The notes: generated by a model not told the origin, from the sequence alone. DNA of 64,000 bases from an uncultured Photobacterium sp. (GCF_947502415.1 NZ_CANMZV010000001.1:62001-126000); one strand, 5' to 3'; positions 28,072 to 37,485 are shown, counted from the stretch's first letter. Program-made: numbers and translations.

Positions 28072-28488
28072 ATGGAAAAACGCGCATTAAGTCGTTGATC
28101 AGTATGGATGCGTAAGCTTTTGATTGATAATCATTGATAACGCAACCACTACCAGTGTGTTGCTGGCAGCACAACGCTTGTGTTAAGCGCATTATTTTTA
28201 GAAATACTAGTAAAAACAGAAGATAGCGACACGATGGGAATTTTCTTAACTTATTTGTTAGTATAATTTTAATTAAAACCTATCTCGTTGAAATGGTAGC
28301 TAAAATATACGTGTGTTTGATAGGAGATTAACCTTAACGATTGTGTACTCTTATTTTATGATTTGTTGAAGCGATTGATTTAAATAAAGATGAGTGATTA
28401 TAAGTAAAATTAATTAAATGAGTGCTTTTGTTAGTCTTTGATGGGGGAGGAGAAGCAAAAATAATGCATTTAAATGCTTATGTTGACG
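28072..28488. other. Intergenic region between chemoreceptor and Lon-like genes
   Basis: About 420 bases without a gene. It contains the candidate Fur-like site near the chemoreceptor start and AT-rich sequence elsewhere. Confidence 0.5.
28121..28140. promoter_or_regulatory. Candidate Fur-box-like site upstream of a chemoreceptor gene
   Basis: TGATTGATAATCATTGATAA contains the central core of the Fur consensus (TGATAATCATT) and matches 12 of the 19 consensus positions by eye. It lies 50-70 bases upstream of the minus-strand chemoreceptor start. Weak evidence without a matrix score. Confidence 0.35.
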
Positions 28489-28517
28489 AAAATCCGAGGC
28501 AATTGGCCTCGGATTTT
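28489..28517 (-). terminator. Intrinsic terminator of the Lon-like protease gene
   Basis: AAAATCCGAGGC and GCCTCGGATTTT form a perfect 12-bp stem with a 5-base loop, 32 bases beyond the stop codon of the minus-strand gene. Confidence 0.85.
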
Positions 28518-28548
28518 AATTACAAAGTGTTATTTATTGCTATAGATA

Positions 28549-31044
28549 TTACTCTTTTTGTTGTTTGCTTCGTTTTGTGTCTTCAGAAGACTTGTTTTTG
28601 GCTTTGTTCATACGCTTGATGCGGGCTAGCACCGCAGCATTAATGCTGTTCGCCGGGTATTTCTGTTTCGCATCCGGCTTGCCCATTTCTTTGTCAGTGA
28701 GTAGTGCCATGACCTGATCAAGGTGATCGACGGCCCAGATATGGAATTGTCCGCGCTCAACAGCCTGGCGTACGTTTTCATTGATCATCAAGTGGGCGAT
28801 ATTGGTTTTCGGAATTATGACACCATGTTCTCCATTTAACCCTCTGGTATTACAAATATCAAAGAAGCCTTCAATTTTCTCGTTTACGCCGCCAATAGCC
28901 TCGATATTGCCATGTTGGTCGATAGCGCCGGTAAGGGCAATGCTCTGCTTGAGTGGAACTTCGGCTATGGCTGATATCAATGCGCAAAGTTCTGCCGTCG
29001 ATGCGCTGTCACCGTCAACCATACCGTGAGATTGCTCGAAAGTGAGGGTGGCAGAGAAAGACAATGGTTCTCGCTGTTCGTATTGTTGGCGCATAAAAGC
29101 TGTCAGGATCATCACTCCCTTGGAGTGGCTAGGGCCGCTGAGGCTAACTTCCCGCTCAATATTGATAACATTGCCTTGTCCGAGGTGAACTGCCGCAGTA
29201 ATGCGGGTGGGGCGACCGAACATACTGTCATCAATGCGGTAGACAGAAAGTCCGTTCACCTGGCCGACTTTCATGCCCTCGGTTTCTATTGTACTAATCC
29301 CGCGGTGGATGTTTTCGGTGATCAGCTCTTTGATGTAGCCGGTTCGGTATTCTTTCTCGTCGATGGCTTGCTGTATGTTTTCAAGCGAAATCACATCTTG
29401 TTTGTGTTGCTCTGCCCAATAGTTGCTTTCAAGGATGAGGCTGTTGATATCGCCTTGGTGGAGTGTCATTTTCTCGCCGTCTTCGACCTGCCGGGCTGCA
29501 AATTCAATGACTCGGGCAACAGCTTCACGACTGAGCGGACGGGTTTGAGACTCGGCCTGCAGATGTTTGATGAATTTGGCATACAGCTGGCACACTTCCG
29601 GTGTGCGGTCGATTTCTTCTGCGCAGTCAGCCTGGACTTTAAATAACTGGCCGAAATCCGGGTCATACTGCTTCAGTAAGTAGTAGAACATACGGTTACC
29701 AAATAAGATGATCTTGATATCAATGGGGATCACTTCTGGTTCCAGACTGGCGATGGCATTGATGCTGAGCAGTTGTTCGAGTGGCTGAATGCGAAGCTCC
29801 CGGGATAAGAGCGTGCGTTTGAAGACATCCCAGACAAAAGGCTTGTTTAGCAACTGGTTGACATCGAGGAGCAGGTAGCCACCGTTAGCACGATGGAAAG
29901 CGCCGGGTTTGATTAAGGTGAAGTTGGTAACGAAGGCACCGAATTCCCCCCGGTGCTCAACCCTTCCGAATAGGTTGACATAGGTCGGATTGTCCTCATA
30001 GATGACCGGAGTTGATTCTGTTTTACTGTTATCAACGATAACGTTGACGTCGTATACGGTAAACGGGCTGAAGCTTAGCTTTTGTCCGGTATACTCGTTG
30101 ACTTCTGTTTCAAGGCTGCCGCTGAATAGTGAGATATTGTCGAGTACATGTTGTTTCAGAGCCTGAATGTATTTATGGACGGCCTCAATTTCTAACAACT
30201 CTTCCGGTAACTGCCCTGCCAGATAATCAAGGGTCATTCCGACACACTCACGTTCCAGCTTTTCCTTTTTTGTTCTCATTTCCTGATCCCAGATAGGGAC
30301 TTGCTTGAGCAGGTTGACGACCATTAGACGAAGCTCTTCAATATCATCATTAATGGTTTTCTGTTCTTTAAGGGAAAGCTTGGAAAACTCTTCTTTACTC
30401 AGTACTTTGTCATTCCGTATGGGATGAATTAGGTAACCGTTGCGGGAGCGCTTTAAGACGCAGCTCTTTTTTTCTGCTTTTGTTTCTATGGATTGAAAAG
30501 CTGATATTTCTTTTTCGTTAAGCTCGCTTTGTAGTTGATCCGTTTCTCGGATCAGGTTTTCACTTTGTAGCGAAGACGGTACGGTGACTTTCAGCTCATC
30601 AATAAGCAGCTGGATTTTATGTTTTAAGTGTTTACCCATACCTGCCGGTAATTGAAGGGCTAGCGGTTTATTGCTTTCATGAAAGTTATTGACATAGCAC
30701 CAGTCGGAAATCGGTTTGGTTTTGTCAATGTGATCAGTCAGCAGGCGCTGGGTAATTGAGTGTTTGCCTAACCCCGCCGAGCCCATTACGTAAATGTTGA
30801 AGCCTTTAGATGGGATGCCCATGCCGAGTTTAATGGCATTAACGGCCCGGTCGAACCCAAGCGGGCTGCTGATAGGTTCGATATCATCAGTGGTGGAAAA
30901 TTCAAACAGCTCGAGATCGCAAGGGTGGTATAGCTCGGATGGTGAGAGTTTTTTTGCTTCAGAAAGCGGTGCCAGGTGAGTTGTGTTATGGCCTGAATTC
31001 ATATCCATATACTGTCTATTGGCTTTAGAAGAAAATTCTTTCAT
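28549..31044 (-). CDS. Lon-like AAA+ ATP-dependent protease
   Basis: 831 residues of the LonP-like family that is distinct from housekeeping Lon. The N-terminal part has a Walker A GSAGLGKHS (near residue 85); the middle has a long helical insertion (about 170-280) rich in Glu and Lys; the AAA module continues with GGYLLLDVNQLL. The C-terminal S16 protease domain has the catalytic dyad Ser680 in VDGDSASTAE and Lys723 in GVNEKIEGFF. It should degrade cytoplasmic proteins using ATP. The tail is very basic (KAKNKSSEDTKRSKQQKE). A second ATG at residue 13 is possible. Confidence 0.92.
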   Translation of the reverse strand: MKEFSSKANRQYMDMNSGHNTTHLAPLSEAKKLSPSELYHPCDLELFEFSTTDDIEPISSPLGFDRAVNAIKLGMGIPSKGFNIYVMGSAGLGKHSITQRLLTDHIDKTKPISDWCYVNNFHESNKPLALQLPAGMGKHLKHKIQLLIDELKVTVPSSLQSENLIRETDQLQSELNEKEISAFQSIETKAEKKSCVLKRSRNGYLIHPIRNDKVLSKEEFSKLSLKEQKTINDDIEELRLMVVNLLKQVPIWDQEMRTKKEKLERECVGMTLDYLAGQLPEELLEIEAVHKYIQALKQHVLDNISLFSGSLETEVNEYTGQKLSFSPFTVYDVNVIVDNSKTESTPVIYEDNPTYVNLFGRVEHRGEFGAFVTNFTLIKPGAFHRANGGYLLLDVNQLLNKPFVWDVFKRTLLSRELRIQPLEQLLSINAIASLEPEVIPIDIKIILFGNRMFYYLLKQYDPDFGQLFKVQADCAEEIDRTPEVCQLYAKFIKHLQAESQTRPLSREAVARVIEFAARQVEDGEKMTLHQGDINSLILESNYWAEQHKQDVISLENIQQAIDEKEYRTGYIKELITENIHRGISTIETEGMKVGQVNGLSVYRIDDSMFGRPTRITAAVHLGQGNVINIEREVSLSGPSHSKGVMILTAFMRQQYEQREPLSFSATLTFEQSHGMVDGDSASTAELCALISAIAEVPLKQSIALTGAIDQHGNIEAIGGVNEKIEGFFDICNTRGLNGEHGVIIPKTNIAHLMINENVRQAVERGQFHIWAVDHLDQVMALLTDKEMGKPDAKQKYPANSINAAVLARIKRMNKAKNKSSEDTKRSKQQKE

Positions 31045-31149
31045 AGCTATACGCCACCGATCATTATTATTGTCTCGTGTTGTATATTAACCAATAGCAT
31101 CTGATTCTGAGATTGCTTGATCTCTTCTATTATTTATGTGGAGGTGATC

Positions 31150-31890
31150 ATGATTGAGTTCGATAAAATTTCTGAATTTTTCTCGGAATTCTATGATTTT
31201 AAGTTAAGTGATGAGTCCATCTATTGTGATTTTCATTTCCACACATCCCGAACACTGCGAGATGGTGGCGCGCCGTATCATCTTCAATTCCTGAAAGATA
31301 AGAAGCATCTGGTTTCCATTACTGATCATAACGAAATCAAGGGAGCGATAGCGGCTATGGATGCTGGCATCAATAATGTGCCCGGTATTGAGCTTGCCTG
31401 TAATGATGGATTTGAGATCCTGGTGTACTTTAAGAAAATTCAAGAGCTTGAAGATTTTTACATTCAAGAAGTTGAATGCCGTAAGCATTTTTGCCGGATA
31501 GGCCGAACCGACAAGGATATAGAGTATTACCTCGATGCGCTTGTAGGCCGGGATAGCTATATTTCAATCCCTCATATTAATGGCCTTGCAGGGCAGAATT
31601 ATTTGCAAAACAAGCCTTACATAAAACGCGTGCTTAGTCGTATTGACGCTATCGAAACGTATAACCACGGCTTACCAAAAAACCGAAATATTACTGCGCA
31701 GATCATAAGGCGGACTTATGATTTGGAGGCAACTTTTGGCAGTGATGCCTACATTAGTCGTGAGATTGAGTCATTTTATCGATTGCTCAATTTAGAGCTG
31801 AAACGCCATCATAAGTGGGTGGAAAACCTCTATAAACTGCCTTCGGTTTCAGGATTGGCCTATGGACAGTTAGTTCATCTGAGAAAGTGA
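31150..31890 (+). CDS. PHP-domain metal-dependent phosphoesterase
   Basis: 247 residues from the ATG at 31150, with GGAGGTG just upstream. PHP motifs are in order: DFHFHTS (His-x-His, near residue 26), ITDHNEIKG, PGIELAC, SIPHING and GSDAY, so all usual metal ligands are present. Such enzymes hydrolyse phosphoesters, including nucleotides or oligonucleotide ends; the substrate is unknown. It is divergent from the Lon-like gene with a 105-base spacer that holds both promoters. Confidence 0.85.
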   Translation: MIEFDKISEFFSEFYDFKLSDESIYCDFHFHTSRTLRDGGAPYHLQFLKDKKHLVSITDHNEIKGAIAAMDAGINNVPGIELACNDGFEILVYFKKIQELEDFYIQEVECRKHFCRIGRTDKDIEYYLDALVGRDSYISIPHINGLAGQNYLQNKPYIKRVLSRIDAIETYNHGLPKNRNITAQIIRRTYDLEATFGSDAYISREIESFYRLLNLELKRHHKWVENLYKLPSVSGLAYGQLVHLRK

Positions 31891-32026
31891 AATTTATTCG
31901 CTAGCCTTTTTCATCATTGCCGCGTTGCTTGCTAAGCCTTGATTCCCTGTATTTACTAAATATTGATTTATTGGTGTGGCATCAGCCTACCTTATTATTT
32001 TCTTGCAGAGTACGTAAGGAGTCATG

Positions 32027-32485
32027 ATGAATGACAGCGAGAAACAGCAAGTTATAGATTTGCTGAACAATATCATGGAGCTAGAGTTGGCTGGTGTGGT
32101 TCGTTATACCCATTATTCATTGATGGTTTTCGGTTATAACCGTATTCCGATTGTGTCCTGGTTGAAGGGGAATGCCAATGAAGGTCTCCTTCATGCACAC
32201 AAGGCCGGTGAACTTGTTACTTTGCTCGGTGGCCATCCTTCTCTTAATGTCGGGCCTTTGCTCGAAACTCAAAAGCATGATATCGGCGATATTATGCGTG
32301 AGAGCCTGGAACATGAAAAAGCCGTTCTGGTACTTTATTACAAGCTGCTGCATTTGGCAGAAGGCCAATCGGTGTTACTTGAAGAATACGCCAGGGAGAT
32401 GATCGCTCAGGAAGAGCTTCATCTTGATGAAGTGGATAAAATGCTTAGAAAGCCAGGGGATGTAAAACCGTTTCATAGTGACTAG
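32027..32485 (+). CDS. Ferritin-like diiron protein (bacterioferritin superfamily)
   Basis: 152 residues, four-helix ferritin fold. Diiron ligand candidates are Glu20 in LELAGVVRY, Glu and His in ANEGLLHAHKAGE, Glu in LEHEKAVL, and Glu and His in AQEELHLDEV. It lacks the heme Met region of Bfr and is unlike the pair at 22.5-23.4 kb, so it is probably a separate ferritin-like or Dps-like protein. I prefer the second ATG (32027): AAGGAG at 32016-32021 is 5 bases from it but only 2 from ATG 32024. Likely role is iron or redox protection in the cytoplasm. Confidence 0.85.
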   Translation: MNDSEKQQVIDLLNNIMELELAGVVRYTHYSLMVFGYNRIPIVSWLKGNANEGLLHAHKAGELVTLLGGHPSLNVGPLLETQKHDIGDIMRESLEHEKAVLVLYYKLLHLAEGQSVLLEEYAREMIAQEELHLDEVDKMLRKPGDVKPFHSD

Positions 32486-33070
32486 AGATATAGCTTGGTG
32501 ATTACTCACTTTTCATTGTGTCGATACTGTGCTGTAGTTTAAGCACTTTAGTCCTCTTCTTATTTATTTTTTAGCTGCCTTTCCCCATCACTCCTTCTAT
32601 GCAGCTCTTTGCGTATATGTGTTTTATGTATGGCTTACAGAGCACTAGGTTATGTGGCAGGTTCCAGAGAGAAGCCAGGAAGCGCTATCTGCGTGATGAT
32701 CCTGCTGATTTGTATTGGCGGTAGGAACTTTTACCCGGTTTTACTTAATGGCTTGGCTGGGAGAGCGTATCTGCGCCGATATCAGATAAGTCCTCGGATG
32801 AGATCTATGCAAACCGTTAAAATCACAACGACCTAGTTCTGGGAATTGAGTCTTTTTTACTTCTATCTTGTTGACTAAAAAGGTTGTTTATTAATCCACT
32901 GTGTCAAAGGACGTTGGCTTATTAGACTATAGATGGCAATTGGTCAAAATAAAAGCGATTTTAGTTATTAACGACTGTGTTAATATGGTCGCTGTGAATA
33001 TATATGAGATTTTGTCTCATAATCCTGAATTCACAAGAATTATATTGAGAAACGATTAAGGACAATGAAA
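32486..33070. other. Intergenic region, possible small gene remnant
   Basis: About 585 bases. One frame (32617-32724) reads 35 codons ending REARKRYLRDDPADLYWR before a stop; it looks protein-like but has no clear start signal, and a further stretch in frame is broken by stops. It may be a remnant. The rest is AT-rich promoter DNA for the outer-membrane protein gene. Confidence 0.4.
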
Positions 33071-33718
33071 GTGAAAAAATCAGTGTTGGCAGCATTATTA
33101 ACTACAGCTCCGTTTATGGCTTCAGCTGATGTGATGCTAGGTGGTGATGTTGAAGTTAACATGTGGCAGCAGTCACATAGTTTTGCGGGTTCTGAAGTTA
33201 ATGGTGATGACACGAGTTTCACCTTTGAAGCCTCTCTTGAGCACTTTGTGCCCCTCATTCCTAACTTTAAAATTGGTCAGTCATCAGTAGATAATGATGA
33301 GTACGCATACACCAAGCGTGACTATACGCTTTACTACGAGTTTTTGGATAATGGCCTGGTATCTTTGGATGCCGGTGTCGGTATCTCTCAATTTACTGAT
33401 GGCGAAATTAAAAAGCTTGGTCTGAACCTTGAAGAATTCAGCGGCTACCTGCCTCACCTATATGCTGGTGCGGAAGTTGGTATACCGATGACGCCTATTT
33501 TCGTGTTCGCGAAAGGTACTGGTATGTCATTCAATGACAACAACATGTTTGATGCCTCTGTTGGTGTTCAGTACTCAATTGGCCTTTATGCGTTTGATCT
33601 GGAGCTTCAGGCTGGTTACCGCGTCCACAATCTTGACCTACAGGATTTCGACGATCTGAAGACAGATTTGGATATTAAGACTGATGGTCTGTTTGCCGGC
33701 GTAAACTTTGATTTCTAA
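33071..33718 (+). CDS. TIGR04219/YfaZ-type outer-membrane beta-barrel protein
   Basis: 215 residues with a cleaved signal peptide (MKKSVLAALLTTAPFMASA) and a C-terminal Phe (VNFDF) typical of outer-membrane barrels. Alternating hydrophobic and polar strands run through the mature protein. The overall pattern (DVMLGGDVEVNMW at the mature N-terminus, GLFAGVNFDF at the end) matches my memory of the TIGR04219 family in Vibrio. Function unknown. I prefer GTG 33071 because AAGGA at 33058-33062 is 8 bases from it and only 2 from ATG 33065; the ATG adds two residues. Confidence 0.85.
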   Translation: MKKSVLAALLTTAPFMASADVMLGGDVEVNMWQQSHSFAGSEVNGDDTSFTFEASLEHFVPLIPNFKIGQSSVDNDEYAYTKRDYTLYYEFLDNGLVSLDAGVGISQFTDGEIKKLGLNLEEFSGYLPHLYAGAEVGIPMTPIFVFAKGTGMSFNDNNMFDASVGVQYSIGLYAFDLELQAGYRVHNLDLQDFDDLKTDLDIKTDGLFAGVNFDF

Positions 33719-33798
33719 AAGGATGACTTCTTAAGCTATTACGCTAAGCCCTGTTGTCCTTCTCCCTCGTTTTTAGTGGGAGAAGTCATGTGATTTTG

Positions 33799-33845
33799 AG
33801 CCGCTCCCAATCAGGTTTGTTCTTGGCTGGGAGCGGCTTTTTTTA
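33799..33845 (+). terminator. Intrinsic terminator after the outer-membrane protein gene
   Basis: AGCCGCTCCCA (33799-33809) pairs with TGGGAGCGGCT (33828-33838) and is followed by seven T residues. Confidence 0.88.
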
Positions 33846-33851
33846 TGTTGT

Positions 33852-35291
33852 TTATTTTGGTATTAGCTTAATCATAAGATTTTTTGGGCGCATTGTGATT
33901 GCAAATTCTTCTTCGACAATGGGGGGATTTTCAGGTAGTCCGATTTTGAATTGCTGGCAAATCATGGCGATGACCATTTTTACTTCCATGAAAGCTAAGC
34001 CTTCTCCTGGGCAATGACGGGGGCCTCCACCAAAAGGAAACTGGTTATTGGCTTTGTGAGGGCAGGTCTCAGTTACCATTGATGCCTCTTCCCAGCGCTC
34101 AGGCTTGAATTGCTCGGCGTCGGCAAAAACTTTTTCGTTCATGCCACCTAATCGTGTCAGCATGAACAGGCCTGTTCCGGCGGGAAGCTCGGTACCATCT
34201 GGCAGTATCATTTGTTCTACCGTTTCACCTGATATCATCGGTGCGGTGGATTTCAGGCGCAGCGTTTCCCTCGTAACAGCTTCTAAGTAGGTGAGCTGGT
34301 CGAGGCCCTCAATGGTGAGCTTGTCATTGTATGTCCCTCTAACGCGATCAGCTTCTGCATTGATTTTGTTTTGAACATCCGGTCTTTGGCTGAGAAAGAA
34401 CAACATCCAGGCAATTAGGTTGGAGGTGGTGTCTTCACCTGCTAGTAACAAGGTCAGGATATTGGCAAACAGTTCCTCGTTGGTCAGGCGGTTGTTGTCA
34501 TCGTCGGAGGCTGCAACCATAGCTTGGAGGATATTCTCTGGTTCTTCTGCTAATTGCGGGTTTGACTGTATTTCCTGGTGAATCTGCTCAACGATTTCGA
34601 GTGCGTATTGCTTTACTTCCAGTAAGGCGCTGTCCAGCTCACGATCTTTTTTAAGTTTGAAGTAATGCCAGTAGGGAAAAGGCATTTTTGTACGGCTGTT
34701 TAATTGCGGGAAAATCACTTCCAGGTGCTTTTGAAGTCCGTCCCCGTCATTCTCAAGCAGCTTGGTATCGTGTCCGAATACCAATGAAGTGGTGATATCA
34801 ACGGTAAAACGGCGCAGATCATCGTGAATGGCGATATCGTGGTTAGGTTCAGTACGGTTTAGTAGACGTTGGTGCAGTCGCTCGGTTGTGCTCTCCAACA
34901 GAGGAAAAAACGATGCCAGGCTTTTTTTACTAAAGGCAGGCATGATGAGTTTTCGCTGCCGTTTCCAGTTATCACCATTCGATGAGAGTACGCCGTGGAT
35001 ACCGAGTTTCTTGAAAACTTTTTCCAGGTTCGAGGTTCTGTTTATTGATTTCGGTCTTCGTCGTAGTAGATCTTTGACAATAGTGGGTTCCGATATCACC
35101 ACATACTCTTTCCCTGCAATACTAAACTTAAACGTATCGCTAAATTCCAGGCTCCATTTTTCAAGCACCTGGTGTAGCTTAGCGTTGTTAATTTGGGTGA
35201 AGTTTCCGATCAGAGGCCACCCTTTGGGCTGGGGAAGATCTTTTATTGTTCTTTTGATTTCTTTGTTTGATCTGATCACTGATTCCGTCAT
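33852..35291 (-). CDS. Cytochrome P450
   Basis: 479 residues, full length. Heme-thiolate signature FGGGPRHCPGEG with Cys427; I-helix oxygen-activation motif AGEDTTSN; ExxR in TRETLRL; PERW before the heme loop. There is no reductase or ferredoxin domain fused and no redox partner gene nearby, so electrons must come from elsewhere. The N-terminus has no clear membrane anchor, so it is probably soluble. Substrate unknown; the closest overall look is the CYP102/CYP110-like fatty-acid or alkane hydroxylase group, judged by eye only. A short palindrome sits in its upstream region. Confidence 0.93.
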   Translation of the reverse strand: MTESVIRSNKEIKRTIKDLPQPKGWPLIGNFTQINNAKLHQVLEKWSLEFSDTFKFSIAGKEYVVISEPTIVKDLLRRRPKSINRTSNLEKVFKKLGIHGVLSSNGDNWKRQRKLIMPAFSKKSLASFFPLLESTTERLHQRLLNRTEPNHDIAIHDDLRRFTVDITTSLVFGHDTKLLENDGDGLQKHLEVIFPQLNSRTKMPFPYWHYFKLKKDRELDSALLEVKQYALEIVEQIHQEIQSNPQLAEEPENILQAMVAASDDDNNRLTNEELFANILTLLLAGEDTTSNLIAWMLFFLSQRPDVQNKINAEADRVRGTYNDKLTIEGLDQLTYLEAVTRETLRLKSTAPMISGETVEQMILPDGTELPAGTGLFMLTRLGGMNEKVFADAEQFKPERWEEASMVTETCPHKANNQFPFGGGPRHCPGEGLAFMEVKMVIAMICQQFKIGLPENPPIVEEEFAITMRPKNLMIKLIPK

Positions 35292-35353
35292 GCTTTAACA
35301 CTCCTTTGTTTTGACCAGCCGCAATTTGGTGATAAAACTTGATTAACACATCG

Positions 35354-35365
35354 TACCAGTTGGTA
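35354..35365. promoter_or_regulatory. Possible TetR-type operator upstream of the P450 gene
   Basis: TACCAGTTGGTA is an inverted repeat (TACCA and TGGTA around GT) about 65 bases upstream of the P450 start and also upstream of the flippase-like gene. Short palindromes of this type are typical for TetR-family repressors, but no such regulator is in the window. Confidence 0.3.
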
Positions 35366-35482
35366 AGTATAGTAATGTCTTAACGATTGAAGACTAATTT
35401 TTCTTTTTTGGCAGTGTATTCAAAGGATTTGGTAGGAAAAATCGAGTAACATGCTGGCATTGTAGTACTTGTTGTTCGTTAT

Positions 35483-36787
35483 ATGGAAAAGAACCCTGCC
35501 CAAGAAATGTCTCAGGAAAAGGCATTACCTCGTCTAAAAAAAGCCTTCATTACCGGGATATGGGCAACGTTAGCCAGTATTTCCGTCGGATTCTTGTTCA
35601 AGATTTGGTTGGCACAGTGGGTACCGAAAAGTGATTTGGCGCTGTTTAACAGTGTGATTGATATTATCTCGCTTTCGCTGATCCTGATGACAGGTTTTCG
35701 TTCGTCTATGGTTGTCAGTTACAGCCAGACGCACAACGACCGCGATATTATCAATATCTTCCGTTTTAGCTTGATTGCTATGGTGCTGGTCACATGGGGA
35801 TTAGTGCTACCTTATATCAAGCATGAGTTGCACATTAATGTCAGTTACCTGCAGTTGGTTGGGGTGATAGTCAGTATGGGGCTGAAGGTCTACTTCACCA
35901 ATCTGGTTGCAATGTATCGTCTTTACAGCATTTCGAACCGGGTGACGTGGCTGGAACCGCTCAGTAATCTGCTGCTGTTTTTGTTGTGTTATTACGTGTT
36001 GCGGCTCGATGCGTTATCGTCGTTATTTTACGCTTTGAGCCTGTCATCCTTGGGTGTCGCGCTGTTTATGTATATTAATCGTCGTAAACAGGTCGCGACG
36101 CGGCCTCTAACGACGGTTCATCTTGACTCTGTGCTGATCAGCTATGTGAAAAAGAGCTTTACCGCCTCACTGGAAGCGGGCGCTAGCATCCTGATGATTT
36201 ACATTACTGTACTGTTGACTATCAGTCATTTCAGTATTGATGAGTTAGGTGATTTTCAGGTGGTGGTCCGTCCGGTGTTTACTTATATGACTATGCTGTT
36301 TGTGTTCCCGATATACCGTTTTGTGTTGCCAGAGCTGTCGGTTTGCGTTCGCAAAGGACTGCATGGACAAATCAGGGACATCCGTCGCTGGGTATTCAGG
36401 CTGGCATGTGTCGTTGGTGCGACTTTCTTCCTAACCATGCTGCTGTGGGGAAGAGAAATCGTGATGTGGGTATTCCCGCTACAATATACTGGTGCAGTAC
36501 CGGTGTTGTTCCATTTCTCAATTTTCTTTGTTTTCATGATGCTAAATGCTTATCAGCTGGCTTATATCAAAGCGCATGGTCACTTTACTCAAAGTTTGCT
36601 GATCCGTATTAGCGGAATTGTGACTCTGGTTGCAGCGTATTATCTGTTGTCGGTGTTTACTGCCAATGTCGTTGCCATTATCGTCGCTCTTTGCATGGGG
36701 TATGTGATGATGTTTATTTTTTCCAGCATTGCTGAGCACCGTATTTTGCGCCGATACCGCCAGCCGGTATCAGCTGAAGCCTGCTAG
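35483..36787 (+). CDS. MOP-superfamily membrane protein, flippase-like
   Basis: 434 residues with about 12 membrane segments and a basic N-terminus. The layout (FITGIWATLASISVGFLFKIWLA as first segment, repeated pairs of helices, polar residues in TM cores) resembles Wzx/oligosaccharide flippases or polysaccharide export proteins of the MATE/MOP superfamily. No glycosyltransferases are adjacent, so a role in lipid-linked sugar transport is only a family inference. It is followed 51 bases later by the sigma-factor gene on the same strand. Confidence 0.75.
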   Translation: MEKNPAQEMSQEKALPRLKKAFITGIWATLASISVGFLFKIWLAQWVPKSDLALFNSVIDIISLSLILMTGFRSSMVVSYSQTHNDRDIINIFRFSLIAMVLVTWGLVLPYIKHELHINVSYLQLVGVIVSMGLKVYFTNLVAMYRLYSISNRVTWLEPLSNLLLFLLCYYVLRLDALSSLFYALSLSSLGVALFMYINRRKQVATRPLTTVHLDSVLISYVKKSFTASLEAGASILMIYITVLLTISHFSIDELGDFQVVVRPVFTYMTMLFVFPIYRFVLPELSVCVRKGLHGQIRDIRRWVFRLACVVGATFFLTMLLWGREIVMWVFPLQYTGAVPVLFHFSIFFVFMMLNAYQLAYIKAHGHFTQSLLIRISGIVTLVAAYYLLSVFTANVVAIIVALCMGYVMMFIFSSIAEHRILRRYRQPVSAEAC

Positions 36788-36838
36788 TTCGGGTGTTGTC
36801 AGTCAGCATTGATGGTTTAAGAGAAGGACTTTATAAGG

Positions 36839-37414
36839 ATGAGTATTATTGAGTCTGCGGATTCAGTTCACCATTCAGCCGCACCATGCCTGATGAGGGC
36901 ATGGCAGGCGCATCAGCATTCGCTGTTATCTTGGCTGTATAAATACACTGAGAATGATGCGTTAGCTGAAGATCTGCTTCAAGAGGTGTTCCTACGTGCA
37001 ATGTGCAAGGATAAGTCCTTTTGCGATATTGAAAACGCCAAAGCCTGGCTGTTTCGGGTGGCAAATAACCTGGTGATCGATCAGTCTCGACAGCGTAGTT
37101 TTGTTCCTCTTGATGAGTTAGACATAGAGCAGGAGCAACAGGAAACCGCGGTAGTCGACAGCCTGACGCAATGTCTACCGCGGGTACTTAATGAACTTGC
37201 CCCGAAAGACCGCGATATTCTAAAAGCCTGTGATATTCAGGGGATGACCCAGAAAGAATATGCCGAACATCATGACATGACGCTGGTGGCGACCAAATCC
37301 CGCTTGCAACGTGCCAGGCAGAAGCTAAAGCGCCAGCTGAGCCAGTCGTGCCAAGTGAAACTTGATGAGTATCACAAGGTTTGCTGTTTCACCCCAAGAG
37401 AATCTCGAAACTAA
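36839..37414 (+). CDS. sigZ: SigZ-type ECF RNA polymerase sigma factor
   Basis: 191 residues. Region 2 is seen in YTENDALAEDLLQEVFLRA and AWLFRVANNLVIDQSR; region 4 helix-turn-helix in MTQKEYAEHHDMTLVATKSRLQRAR. This split is that of SigZ-like ECF factors. The C-terminus after region 4 carries three Cys (SCQVKLDEYHKVCC), possibly a thiol or metal switch. No anti-sigma gene is next to it; instead a permease and a CxxC protein follow, and a sequence resembling an ECF promoter lies in the 71-base gap before the downstream leader, so I infer that it directs their expression. Confidence 0.9.
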   Translation: MSIIESADSVHHSAAPCLMRAWQAHQHSLLSWLYKYTENDALAEDLLQEVFLRAMCKDKSFCDIENAKAWLFRVANNLVIDQSRQRSFVPLDELDIEQEQQETAVVDSLTQCLPRVLNELAPKDRDILKACDIQGMTQKEYAEHHDMTLVATKSRLQRARQKLKRQLSQSCQVKLDEYHKVCCFTPRESRN

Positions 37415-37422
37415 AAATATTT

Positions 37423-37454
37423 TGCATCCTTTTTGCCCCTTCATCGTCTTTGTA
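37423..37454 (+). promoter_or_regulatory. Candidate ECF (SigZ) promoter
   Basis: A -35-like TGCATCC (37423-37429), 15-base spacer and -10-like CGTCTTTGTA (37445-37454), with transcription expected near 37460. The layout matches ECF-type promoters. It lies right after sigZ and ahead of the leader peptide and permease, so SigZ may drive this unit itself. Untested. Confidence 0.5.
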
Positions 37455-37485
37455 ATAAACGAGGTATTTTTATAAGGACGATGTA

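Noticed and set aside
29026-29646. Long plus-strand open frame (about 206 codons) inside the Lon-like gene
   Set aside because: It lies antisense to a gene with a full motif set, its composition is that of a mirror frame, and it has no ribosome-binding site or family match.
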